Below are positions 31,873 through 41,100 of a stretch of DNA of 50,102 nucleotides, piece by piece; positions within the stretch are counted from its first letter, which is position 1, and every line of letters starts with the position of its first letter. Source of the DNA: an uncultured Collinsella sp. (lineage in GTDB: Bacteria; Actinomycetota; Coriobacteriia; Coriobacteriales; Coriobacteriaceae); contig UQIT01000014.1 in the NCBI GenBank assembly GCA_900541175.1, positions 1 through 50,102 on the forward strand. Direction: 5' to 3'. The notes beneath the pieces were generated by a model, which saw nothing but the letters and a program-made list of their open reading frames with translations, was not told the DNA's origin and did not search any database. Position numbers and translations under genes: made by a program.

Positions 31873-33900
31873 CTACGGGCGCTCGTTGGGAGCCAGGCGT
31901 TGCATCTTGTTCACGGCCTTGAACTTGGTGAACAGCGGCACGTACTCAAAGCTCACGTTGGAGTTCTCCAGGCCGTACCAGCGTGCAGGCGTGCCGGCGG
32001 CGCGACGAATGATGTACTTGAGCGTGATGGCCGTACGCTCGCTCGGCTCCACATCGCTTTCGGGCGCCAGAAGCTTACGGATCAGGACGAACTTGAACGT
32101 ACCGATGTTACCCGGATCCTTGTAGACCGAGTAGTCATGCGTCTGCGGCGGCAGCTCGCCGGTGGCAGCCAGGTCCTGAACGACCTGACGCAGATAGGCA
32201 TTGACGCGCTGGTTAATCTTGTAGCCCAGGTACAGATGCACGCGGAACACGTAGTCGGTGCCGAACGTCTCGACCGAATAGGCAAAGGTATGCGGCTCGT
32301 CCATGGTCTCGACATTCACGAACCACCAGGCGCGAGCGCGCTTGGGATGCTTGTCCAAGATCGAGTAGACGATATCGCGGTCGATGTAGTCGGTATGGGT
32401 GTCCTTGGTCAGGTACACGACGTTGTCGCTCATGCGCTCGTAACGGTCGTCGTCGCGCAGGCGCTTGAGCTGCGGCAGGTAGCTGCGCAGCGGCAGCAGC
32501 GTAAACTGGCGCTGCTCGACCGCCGTGCCGTTGTACCAGCACACCATAATGCCCATGATGAGTGCAGCCATGAGGATGGTGAAATAGCCGCCGTGGAAGA
32601 ACTTGGTGAGCGAGCTCACGAAGAAGAAGCCTTCGAGCAAAAGGAAGAAGGCCGCGAAGATCCACGGAGCAACCTTGAGCTTGCGCTCCTCGTGCAGGTA
32701 GAAGAAGAGCAGCAGCGTGGTGCACATCATAGTCAGCGTAATGGCAAGGCCGTACGCGGCTTCCATATGCGCCGAGTTCTGGAACAGCAGCACCACGATG
32801 ACGCAGCCTACGAGCATGACGTTGTTGACCATGGGGATGTAGAGCTGGCCCTTGGTCTCGGCAGGGTAGAAGACCTGCATGTGCGGCATGAGGTCCAGAC
32901 GGCTGGCCTCGGACACCAGCGAGAATGCGCCGGTGATGAGCGCCTGCGAGGCAATGATGGCCGCGACGGTGGAAAGGCCGACGGCAAACGGGCGCAGACC
33001 CGGGGCGAGCATCTGGTAGAACGGATTGAGGTCGGCAATGCCCATGAGCTCGGGGTTGGCAGCGTTGTTCATAAGCCAAGCGCCCTGGCCCATATAGGAA
33101 AGCAGCAGGCAGCACTTAACGAACGGCCAGGTAGCGTAGATGTTGCCGCGGCCGACGTGGCCCATGTCGGAGTAGAGCGCCTCGGCACCGGTGGTGGCGA
33201 GGAAGCAACTGCCCAGAATCATGATGCCCGCGTGGTTGTTGGGGCTCAGCAAAAAGGCGATGCCGCGCACCGGGTTGAGGCACAGCAGCACGGCGGGGTG
33301 CTGGAAAACAAAGAACAGACCCGTGCCGCCCAGGAACAGGAACCACAGCGTCATGATGGGGCCAAAGGCGTGACCGATCTTGGCCGTACCGATGCGCTGA
33401 ACCAAGAAGAGCACGATGATGATGGCGAGCGTAATGGCGACGACGCGGCCCTGGTCATCGCCCAGCACGGCATGGACCGCCGGGATGGTGCGCAGGCCCT
33501 CGATGGCCGTGGTAACGGTAACGGCCGGCGTCAGGATGCCGTCGGCGAGCAGCGCGGCGCCACCCAGCATGGCGGGGATGATAAGCCACTTGCCGCAGCG
33601 CTTGACCAGGCTGTACAGGGCAAAGATACCGCCCTCGCCATGGTTATCGGCGCGCAGCGAGATGAGCACATACTTGATGGTGGTCAGCAACGTGACCGTC
33701 CACACGACAAGGGAGAGCGCGCCGAGCACGAACTCCTCCGTGACGCTTCCGATGCCGCCGTTGCCGGCAACGAGCGCCTTGGTTACATACATGGGGCTGG
33801 TGCCGATATCGCCGTACACCACGCCCAGCGTGACGAGCATCGCCGAGATGCTCACAGGAATCGCAGCGTGCGAAGCTGCCTCCTTGGCCTTTTGTTCCAT
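31873..33900 (-). CDS. kup: KUP/HAK/KT-family potassium uptake permease
   Basis: Proton-coupled potassium importer of 675 residues. TM1 carries TLGVVYGDIGTSPMYV, the signature of the family, and TM2-3 carry YVLISLRADNHGEGGIFALYSL. In all about 12 membrane segments run to about residue 430, then a cytoplasmic C-terminal domain of about 230 residues. The ATG at 33900 follows GGGAGG; a start 18 bp earlier is possible. It is first in a cluster with a 64-residue membrane protein and a KdpD/KdpE-like pair. The upstream 159 bp contains an exact TATAAT (33936-33941). I looked for a c-di-AMP (ydaO) riboswitch and saw none. Confidence 0.96.
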   Translation of the reverse strand: MEQKAKEAASHAAIPVSISAMLVTLGVVYGDIGTSPMYVTKALVAGNGGIGSVTEEFVLGALSLVVWTVTLLTTIKYVLISLRADNHGEGGIFALYSLVKRCGKWLIIPAMLGGAALLADGILTPAVTVTTAIEGLRTIPAVHAVLGDDQGRVVAITLAIIIVLFLVQRIGTAKIGHAFGPIMTLWFLFLGGTGLFFVFQHPAVLLCLNPVRGIAFLLSPNNHAGIMILGSCFLATTGAEALYSDMGHVGRGNIYATWPFVKCCLLLSYMGQGAWLMNNAANPELMGIADLNPFYQMLAPGLRPFAVGLSTVAAIIASQALITGAFSLVSEASRLDLMPHMQVFYPAETKGQLYIPMVNNVMLVGCVIVVLLFQNSAHMEAAYGLAITLTMMCTTLLLFFYLHEERKLKVAPWIFAAFFLLLEGFFFVSSLTKFFHGGYFTILMAALIMGIMVCWYNGTAVEQRQFTLLPLRSYLPQLKRLRDDDRYERMSDNVVYLTKDTHTDYIDRDIVYSILDKHPKRARAWWFVNVETMDEPHTFAYSVETFGTDYVFRVHLYLGYKINQRVNAYLRQVVQDLAATGELPPQTHDYSVYKDPGNIGTFKFVLIRKLLAPESDVEPSERTAITLKYIIRRAAGTPARWYGLENSNVSFEYVPLFTKFKAVNKMQRLAPNERP

Positions 33901-33935
33901 AAGCCGGTTTCCTCCCAACTTTAATGTTCGAAGGA

Positions 33936-33941
33936 ATTATA
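33936..33941 (-). promoter_or_regulatory. Candidate -10 box of kup
   Basis: Exact TATAAT on the minus strand, 35 bp before the ATG, with a weak -35 (ATTCAA) upstream. It is consistent with a regulator-dependent promoter. Confidence 0.45.
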
Positions 33942-34025
33942 GGTAATCGGCCCATGTTTGAATGGCACTGTTTTCCCAGCTAGATAAACATTTATACGGC
34001 CTTTAAGCCACCTCGGCGATATGGA

Positions 34026-34056
34026 ATGTGACAAAGGGACTGTCTCTTTGTCACAT
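34026..34056. repeat. GTGACAAAGGG palindrome, copy C
   Basis: ATGTGACAAAG (34026-34036) pairs with CTTTGTCACAT (34046-34056). It starts 3 bp after the nitroreductase stop and lies about 125 bp upstream of kup, so it may terminate the nitroreductase transcript. Confidence 0.75.
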
Positions 34057-34059
34057 CCG

Positions 34060-34908
34060 TCATTTTCCGAGCCAATTTTTGAACCACCACTCCATGGAGC
34101 GGCTCATCTCGGCCATAAAGGGACTCGTGTGCTTGCGGGTATAGATGTCCACGACGCGCTCCCCCACCACGCGGGCATGCGGACGGAACATCGCGTCCAT
34201 CTCGGCTACCTGCGCGTCCATAGTCGCAGCATCGGCGCGGCAGTAGCGCTCCTCGTGCACCAGGTTCACCACGGGATGCGCAATGGCCGGACGCTCCTTA
34301 CGGGGCGTGCCGATGATGAGCATCGACAGCGGCATGGTATACGGAGGCAGATCGAGCAGCTCGGCCACTTCCTCGGCATTCTCGACGATATCACCGATGT
34401 AGCAGCTCCCCAGGCCCAGGGCCTCGGCGGCGACCACGGCGTTTTGCGCAGCGATCACGGCGTCCTGGGCCGCGATGGCAAAGTCACCCAAACCCGGTGC
34501 ACGGCGGGGCGCCTTGCCCGTGCGCTCGACAAACTCGGGCTCAAAGCAGCCCACGTGCTCAAACAGATCGATCCACTTGGCATAGTCGACCACAAATATA
34601 AGTGCCCAGGGCGCCTTGGCGATCATGGGCTGGTGGTCGCACAGGTCGGCCAGACGATCCAGCGTAGCCTGCTCGCGAATGCTCACGATGGAATACATCA
34701 TCATGGCGCCCGCCGACGGCGCGCGACTCGCCGCATGCAAAATTGCCGCCCGCTGCTCGTCGGTCACCGCCACGGGACGGTCGTCGTCATCACGCGCGAA
34801 GGCACGCGTGGAGGAACGGTGCTCCAACGTGTCCAGCACCGCATTGCCCGTCGTCTCGACCGGATAGCCGTTCGTATCCACAGCCTTGGTGCAAACCTGC
34901 TCGTTCAT
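34060..34908 (-). CDS. Nitroreductase-family FMN oxidoreductase
   Basis: Predicted cytoplasmic NAD(P)H:FMN enzyme of 282 residues. The N-terminal HRSSTRAFARD supplies FMN-phosphate contacts, AASRAPSAGAMMMY is the second FMN loop, and AIAAQDAVIAAQNAVVAAEALGLGSCYIGDI is the central family helix followed by the GSCYIG motif. A C-terminal extension of about 70 residues passes the usual domain. This fits the NfsA/FRP-like group. The ATG at 34908 has GAGGATGAGG upstream. It is a single-gene unit, divergent from the sulfatase gene with 213 bp between; I see no clear promoter in that gap. Natural substrate unknown. Confidence 0.92.
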   Translation of the reverse strand: MNEQVCTKAVDTNGYPVETTGNAVLDTLEHRSSTRAFARDDDDRPVAVTDEQRAAILHAASRAPSAGAMMMYSIVSIREQATLDRLADLCDHQPMIAKAPWALIFVVDYAKWIDLFEHVGCFEPEFVERTGKAPRRAPGLGDFAIAAQDAVIAAQNAVVAAEALGLGSCYIGDIVENAEEVAELLDLPPYTMPLSMLIIGTPRKERPAIAHPVVNLVHEERYCRADAATMDAQVAEMDAMFRPHARVVGERVVDIYTRKHTSPFMAEMSRSMEWWFKNWLGK

Positions 34909-35121
34909 CGCCTCATCCTCGCTAATTCTTTAAGAAGCCTTTACGTTTCCGTGTAATTCCCGTCCATTATCGCGCAGGTCGCCACTACATTGCGCCACAC
35001 CGCCACACGTGCGCGTTAATATGGCTGGTTGTTGTGCGCAGACACCAATTGCAGCGCATATCTTGGTAACAATCGGGTAAACCCCCGCTTTCGTACGTTT
35101 TAGTTTGTGAGGAGTCTCAGC

Positions 35122-37422
35122 ATGTTCGCTGCCGCCATCTCGCTCGTCGGTCTTGCGGCGACCGTCTACCTTGTCTTGCGCGAGGCCAAGGCCATTCGCG
35201 CTCAGTCGGGCACCGTTGCCAAAAGCGCTCTTGGGTGGAGCGTCGCCTTCGGCCTGTTCCAGGTCTTTTTGACTATTTGGGGCGCCGTGGGCCTCGTCGC
35301 TCAAAACGAGCCGCTCGCCTTTGTGATGCTCATCCTGACCAACGCCATCCTCACCGGCTGCGCTTGGGCCAGCATCGCACGCGACCGCATCGCCCCGCGC
35401 GTCTTTGCGTTCGCCGCGCCCGACGCCCCCGCCCCCACCGGCAAGCTCGCCCGCCTGCGCGGCGCCTTTGTGGGCAAACCGCTCGTCGCCGCCGTCCTGT
35501 GCCTGCTGCTCGCCGGCGTCTTTGCGCTGCTGGGCATGGAGGTATCGTCCAACCACGACTTTACCTGGGTCTACCCCCTGTGCATCCTGCTCGAGTGGGC
35601 CATCATCACCACGCTCATGGTCGGCTTGTTCTTCCTATTCCAGCGCCACGGCGCAGCCCCCGCGGTCCTGGCCTTTGCCCTCTTTATCCTGGGCATTGCC
35701 GAGTTCTTCGTTATCACGTTTAAGTCCATGCCCATCCAGCCGGGCGACCTTTCGGCCATCTCCACCGCCGCCGCGGTCGCCGGCACCGGCTACACCTTCT
35801 CCATCTCGCTGTTCTGCGTGCTGTCCATGGGCTTTACCGCCATCGCCATGCTGCTGTGCGAGTACGCTGGCCTGGTGGCACCGCACCGTCAGAAGGGCGC
35901 CGCCAACGCCAAGCGCATGCTGCTCACCAACCTGCTCGTGGCCGTGCTGTGCCTGGGCGGTGTGACCGCGCATGTTACGCTCATCGACTACTACAACACT
36001 CTCGGCATCACCGTCTACACCTGGCGTCCGCTCGAGAGCTACTGGCGCGAGGGCTACCTGCCTGCCTTTATTAGTGCGGCACAGTCCATCAAGCCGCCCA
36101 AACCCGCCGACTACTCCGTCGACGATGCCAAGGCCACGCTCAAAAAGTACGCCAAGGCCTACGACAAGTCCGACGCGGCCAAGAGCGACGAGCGCGCCGC
36201 CGCCCAGGAGCAGTTCGACAGCGAGAAGCCCACGGTCATCGCCATCATGAACGAGACGTTCTCGGATCTGTCGATCTACCAGAACATGCGCGCCGGCTAC
36301 GAGGGTCCGCAGTACTTTAAGAGCCTGTCCGACTGCCTCAGCCGCGGCAAGCTCTACGTGAGCGCCTACGGCGGCGGCACCGCCAATACCGAGTTTGAGT
36401 TTATGACCGGCAACTCCATGGCCAACCTGGGCTCGGGCGTGTACCCCTACACCATCTACAACATGGAAACGACCGGGAACCTGGCAGAGCAGTTCAAATC
36501 GCTCGGCTATTCCACCACGGCTATGCACCCCAATCACGCAACCAACTGGAACCGCGAGAACGTCTACAAGGACTTTGGCTTTGACCAGTTCCTGTCCATC
36601 AACGATTTCCAGGGAGCCGACACCTTGCGCGGCATGGTGACCGACCAGGCTACCTACGACAAGATTCTTGAGCTGCTCGACCAGAACGCCGATCCGCAGT
36701 TTATCTTCGACGTGACCATGCAGAACCACTCGGGCTACGATACGGGTCTGCTGCCGGTCGACAAGCAGATGCACCTCAACATCGACACGACCGATCTGGA
36801 CGCCAAGACCGTCGAGGACGGCACGCTCTCCGATGTCGACGAGTATGTCTCGTGCATCGAGCAGTCCGACCAGGCGCTTCGCTACTTCCTCAACGCCCTG
36901 AGCAAGCTCGACCGTAAGGTGGTCGTGGTGTTCTGGGGCGACCACCAGCCGTTCTTCCCGTCCAAGTTCAACGATAAGTGGTTTACCGGCGAAGACGATG
37001 CCACGCATCAGGAGCGCCTGTGGCAGACCGATTACATCATCTGGGCCAACTACGACGTTGCCGGCTGCGACCAGACGAGTGAGACCGACGACCTGTCCAC
37101 CAACTACCTGTCCACGCAGCTGATGCAGCTGATCGGCGCACCGCTGACCGACTACCAGAAAGCGCACATGACGCTGCGCGAGTCGCTGCCCGCCATCAAC
37201 TCCGTGGGCTACGAGGACGCCAGCCTGCGCTGGGCGCTCTCCTCCAACGTCACCGGTAACGACGCTGCTGCCGCAGCCGCCACCAAGGCGCGCGAGGATT
37301 ACGCCAAGATGCAATACTACGAGATGTTCCGCGACGGCAAGAACGTGTACACCGAGCACTTCCAGACCGAGGCCAACGAGACCGACCCCAACCTGGCGCC
37401 GGGTACGACCAAGATTAAGTAG
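35122..37422 (+). CDS. LTA-synthase-like membrane sulfatase (phosphoglycerol transferase type)
   Basis: Polytopic membrane enzyme of 766 residues. About seven hydrophobic segments occupy residues 1-310. After a charged Lys/Ala linker, the extracellular sulfatase-fold domain begins at PTVIAIMNETFSDLS, where Thr379 is the expected nucleophile. Other landmarks are YGGGTANTEFEFMTG, a metal His in MQNHSGYD and WGDHQP near the end. This is the layout of lipoteichoic-acid synthase LtaS and related phosphoglycerol transferases, so a role in glycerophosphate modification of a surface polymer is likely. The ATG at 35122 follows GAGGAG. The transcript probably ends at the terminator-like core of the repeat at 37450-37579. 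Confidence 0.9.
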   Translation: MFAAAISLVGLAATVYLVLREAKAIRAQSGTVAKSALGWSVAFGLFQVFLTIWGAVGLVAQNEPLAFVMLILTNAILTGCAWASIARDRIAPRVFAFAAPDAPAPTGKLARLRGAFVGKPLVAAVLCLLLAGVFALLGMEVSSNHDFTWVYPLCILLEWAIITTLMVGLFFLFQRHGAAPAVLAFALFILGIAEFFVITFKSMPIQPGDLSAISTAAAVAGTGYTFSISLFCVLSMGFTAIAMLLCEYAGLVAPHRQKGAANAKRMLLTNLLVAVLCLGGVTAHVTLIDYYNTLGITVYTWRPLESYWREGYLPAFISAAQSIKPPKPADYSVDDAKATLKKYAKAYDKSDAAKSDERAAAQEQFDSEKPTVIAIMNETFSDLSIYQNMRAGYEGPQYFKSLSDCLSRGKLYVSAYGGGTANTEFEFMTGNSMANLGSGVYPYTIYNMETTGNLAEQFKSLGYSTTAMHPNHATNWNRENVYKDFGFDQFLSINDFQGADTLRGMVTDQATYDKILELLDQNADPQFIFDVTMQNHSGYDTGLLPVDKQMHLNIDTTDLDAKTVEDGTLSDVDEYVSCIEQSDQALRYFLNALSKLDRKVVVVFWGDHQPFFPSKFNDKWFTGEDDATHQERLWQTDYIIWANYDVAGCDQTSETDDLSTNYLSTQLMQLIGAPLTDYQKAHMTLRESLPAINSVGYEDASLRWALSSNVTGNDAAAAAATKAREDYAKMQYYEMFRDGKNVYTEHFQTEANETDPNLAPGTTKIK

Positions 37423-37449
37423 CTGCTAGCTGCTGAGCCACAACTGAAA

Positions 37450-37579
37450 CGTCTGTCCAGGCGGAGGCATATAAGGTTCCCTGCTCGGACAGTCCTGCGC
37501 AAGACGAAGGCCACATTAAGTGGCCTTCTTTGCGTGCGGAACTCGCGATGAACCTTATATGCCTCCGCCTGGACAGACG
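37450..37579. repeat. Fold-back element X1 (variable arms, conserved core)
   Basis: Perfectly complementary 29-30-bp arms (37450-37479 with 37550-37579) enclose a core of about 70 nt. The core holds a strong terminator-like hairpin, GAAGGCCAC (37506-37514) with GTGGCCTTC (37520-37528), then TTTG. The core is nearly identical, in reverse complement, to that at 42857-42925, differing only at CTCGGACAG versus CTCTACAG, but the arms differ. It starts 28 bp after the sulfatase stop. The 685-bp gap 37423-38107 has no gene; it holds X1, a partial copy, an array and a terminator. Confidence 0.85.
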
Positions 37580-37633
37580 CCCTGATGTTGGGGCGTGGCT
37601 TGTCTTGGGTGTATCGCCGAACATATATAAGTT

Positions 37634-37660
37634 GAAGGCCACGTTATGTGGCCTTCTTTG
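37634..37660. repeat. Partial X-element core (X3)
   Basis: GAAGGCCAC (37634-37642) pairs with GTGGCCTTC (37648-37656) and is followed by TTTGTTTGCGGAA, matching the right part of the X1 core with a few changes. The arms and the rest of the core are missing, and the palindromic array begins at once. Confidence 0.7.
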
Positions 37661-37661
37661 T

Positions 37662-38020
37662 TTGCGGAAAGTGTGTCCCGGAATTCTTGTCTGGAATGGG
37701 ATGCAGTTTCCGCTTGGGACCCGATTGGGAAAGTGTGTCCCACTATTCAGCTGGATTCCGGGATGTATTTTCCGGCTGAGGCTCGTTGGGAAAGTGCGTC
37801 CCACTTTGGGGGCTGATTCTGGGACGTGGTTTCCGGTTGGCTCTCATTGGGAAAGTTCATCCCATTTCTCGGCCTAATTATAGGACGCAGTTTCCCGTTG
37901 AGGACCCTTTGGGAAAGAGCGTCCCGGTCTGGGCGCTCAAACTGGGATGGATTTTCCGGATGAGGGCTTGACGGAAAATGTGTCCCGTTCCGGGCGCTAA
38001 TTGTGGGATGCAGTTTCCGC
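37662..38020. repeat. Tandem palindromic array, downstream of the surface gene
   Basis: Six units with a period of about 61 bp (starts near 37664, 37727, 37788, 37849, 37911, 37972). Each unit is a hairpin: GGAAA then CRTCCC, a spacer of about 17 nt, GGGAYG then TTTCC. The letters between these blocks vary. A second array of the same unit lies at 42319-42785. Confidence 0.85.
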
Positions 38021-38042
38021 TTGCGAAGTCTCCACTCAACAG

Positions 38043-38080
38043 AAAACCCGGGTGGCCTGTTTTTTGGCTACCCGGGTTTT
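38043..38080. terminator. Terminator of the surface-protein gene
   Basis: Stem AAAACCCGGGTGGCC (38043-38057) with its near-perfect complement (38066-38080), 8-nt T-rich loop, 27 bp after the stop. On the minus strand the stem ends in TTTT. Confidence 0.8.
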
Positions 38081-38107
38081 TGGGTTGTCGATATGTTCGA
38101 CTGGCTA

Positions 38108-41100
38108 CTAGTGGGTCTTGCGGCGCTTGATCAGCATGATGAGGGCTATCACTACGAGCGTTGCTCCCGCTGCTGCTGCGGTGGCGACTAGGGCGAATGT
38201 TTGGTCGCCGGTGTTTGCGAGGTTTTTCGCTGTGGTCGTAGTCTTGACCTTGGTGTCGGTCTTAGCTCCGTTGTCGGACTTGGGCTTGTCCGGGTTCGTC
38301 GGGGTCTCAGGAGTCTCGGGGTCCTTTGAGCCTTCGGAATCGGTTGGGCCGGCGGTGTTTACCAGCGTATGGTCCAGGAACTTCTTGGCGCCCGCACTTG
38401 CCTGTGAGAACAGGCGGCGCGTGCGGATCGGGGTGGCGTTCACCGTTGTGGACGCCGTCTCCTCGGCCTCGATATTCACGAGCGTCGTGCCGGTGTCGAG
38501 GCCCACGTCGTTGTATCCCACGTGGCAGTAATACTGCGCACCGTCATCGTCTGCGGTCAGGTCAATCTCGAGCTTTGAGGCCGTTCCAGCCGCGAGGTTG
38601 CCATCGGCACCCACGAGCTTAAACTCTGTCTCGCCGCGGCCCTTGCGGTACCACATATAGGTCGGTGCCAGCCCTGTTTCGCTATCGTCGGCACCGAGTT
38701 GCTTCACATGGCCAATCGCCGAGAGCGTCAGGTGGCTTCCCGCCGTGCGCTCAACCGAAGAGTCGTATCCAAGATCCGGCCCCTCCGCAGCATCCGCCGC
38801 AGGTCCGCTCACGGTCATCGTCATGCCATCGGGCATGGTCTTGACCGTGATGATTGCCGAGCGAATACCTGTTTCGGTCGTGGATCCATTCTTAACGGCG
38901 GCGATGGCGAATCGATACTCCGTATTGGGCTGCAGCCCATCCCACTTGAGCGAGGTCTGCGTGTTGTCGGCAATCTTCCAGCTATTGACGACCGCATCCG
39001 CCGCATTGCTCTGCAGCATGCCCACGCCGTAGCTAAAGCCACTCTTGTTTGCGAGTACATCGTCCCAGCTAAACGTAACGCTGGTCGAATCGACGGCGTT
39101 TGCCGTAAAGCCCGTCACGGCCGGCGCGTCGGGCATCTCGACGTCCTTAACGTCATAGCCCACGATCCAGAACTGGTCGGTGTCCTTGGTGCCGAGCTTG
39201 TCGCCCGAGTCTGCCTCGAACTTGTCGACATCCACCGCGTTGACGCCCAGACGCCACACAAAACCGTACTTGCCCTGCGCGGCCTCGGGCAGGTTGTCGA
39301 CGGTGCCGCCGTATTCGGTCGATTCACTCGAGGAGTTACCCGTAGTAAAGCCGGCGTTGGCACCAAAGCACAGGCCGCCAAACAACTCGTGCTTTGCGAG
39401 CTTCGCGCCCATGACAACGCTGCCGTTCAGCGTCAAGCCGAGCTCGAGCTCCTGCTCCTTGCCCTCCTCGACTTCGATGGTCTGCTCAATGCTCGCCCCC
39501 GACTGCGCGGCGGCGCCGTTAAACCCATCGTGCGTGTAGGCGCGCGTTACGCCAGGCTTGCCCAGGCCAAAGGAATCCCCAACGGGAGTCTCGCCGTTGA
39601 GCGTCGTTTGATAGGTTCCGGGTTCTCCCGACCGGTTGGTCAAAAAGTAGCTGAGCGGCGTCATATTGTGCTGTTTGGCAATGCGGTCATAGGCCTCGAC
39701 ATTAACGACCGAGGTCTGCGCGCCGAGCGACACGGGCGCCGCCATCACGCCCTTGCCACCAGTTTCCTCATTTTCGATCTCATACTCGTAATAGACCATC
39801 GGAATCGTGTAGAGCACGGCCTTGTCACCCTCGCCGGCATGCGACTCATAGCTTACGCTTGCGCTGACCGTGCGCTCGCTCCGGTAGTCATAGCATCCCT
39901 CGGCGGCAAAATCGACTGAAGCATTCATCGCGACCAGGGGCGGACCGGTCTGCACCTCGACGGCAACGCCCAACTCGGCGCCAATGGTATAGCCCTGGGA
40001 TGTCCCCGTGCCCTTTTCCTCTCCGTATGACGTGCCGCCCAACACCAGATAGCCGTATGCCTGCTCCAGATCCTCAACATAGGGCGCATCCTGCAGCACG
40101 GCAAGCACGCGCGGGTTGGTATAGACCTTGTAGCGGTCCTTGTACGTGATCTTGACGCTGTCGTTGTCGACATCGGGCAGCGCGAGCGAGATAAATGTGC
40201 CGTAGGTAGTGCCGCGACGGTTGCTCTCGCTAATCACCTGCTCCTCGCCGCGGCGCACCTTTCCGTTCTCGTCGAGCGAAAAATGCGAGGCGGTCATCCA
40301 ATAGTAGTCATCGTTCTTGCGCAGGTCCTCGTCGCGGTGCTTGCCCACCACGGCGATAAAGCTCTCGTTATAGCGGTCCGAACCCGAGACGCTGCCCGCC
40401 TTGACGTCGCTGATCCACACCTGCTCTATACCCTTGTGGTCATGCTTGTTGCTGCTGTTGTATTGCTGACCGCTCATGCTCATGGTTCCGACCATGGACC
40501 CCAAGCCCTGAGCCCCGCTCTGTGCCGTGTTGCAGGCAAAGTCGCGGAACACATCGCCGCCCACGAGCACCTCGTCGACCGCCAGCTGCTCGGACAGGCC
40601 GTCAAGGTTGGCAGTGGCAAGGGCAATAGGCGCCAAGGTGCACGGATAGCGCTTATCCTGAGCGCTATCCTTCCATGCGCTGTTGGGCACATGCATCAGC
40701 CCATAGGAGGCGAGGAGCCCGTCTCTGTATTCCTTGCAATCGGAAAGCTTGAACTCGCCAGACTCCGAGTCAAAATACGCATAGCGGTACAGCGCGCCGT
40801 ACAGCCCCTTGCTGCCGTCAGAAGCGCCGTAATCAAAAGCGCTGCGTTGCCAGTCATAGCCCGCAAAAATAAGGCCCGTGACGGTTTCACCCGTCTTCTT
40901 TCCTTCTTCATCGTAGGCGGCAAACGTGCCGAACGTCGCATTCGCAGCGACCATGGTCTTGCCGTTCGCGGAGAGGGAGATTGCGCCCGCGTCGCCCAGA
41001 GCATCGACATGGACGAGCGCACCCTTGGATGCATCCCACGAAAACAGCTCGCAATGCGTCGACTTATCAATATTCTTCTTGCCGTAGGGTGCCGAGACCA

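Noticed and set aside
33901..34025. c-di-AMP (ydaO) riboswitch before kup
   Set aside because: The leader is short and lacks the conserved purine-rich blocks.
37420..38000. Small open frames in the repeat region (for example starting MNLICLRLDRR)
   Set aside because: They consist of repeat arms and array units and have no independent coding signal.
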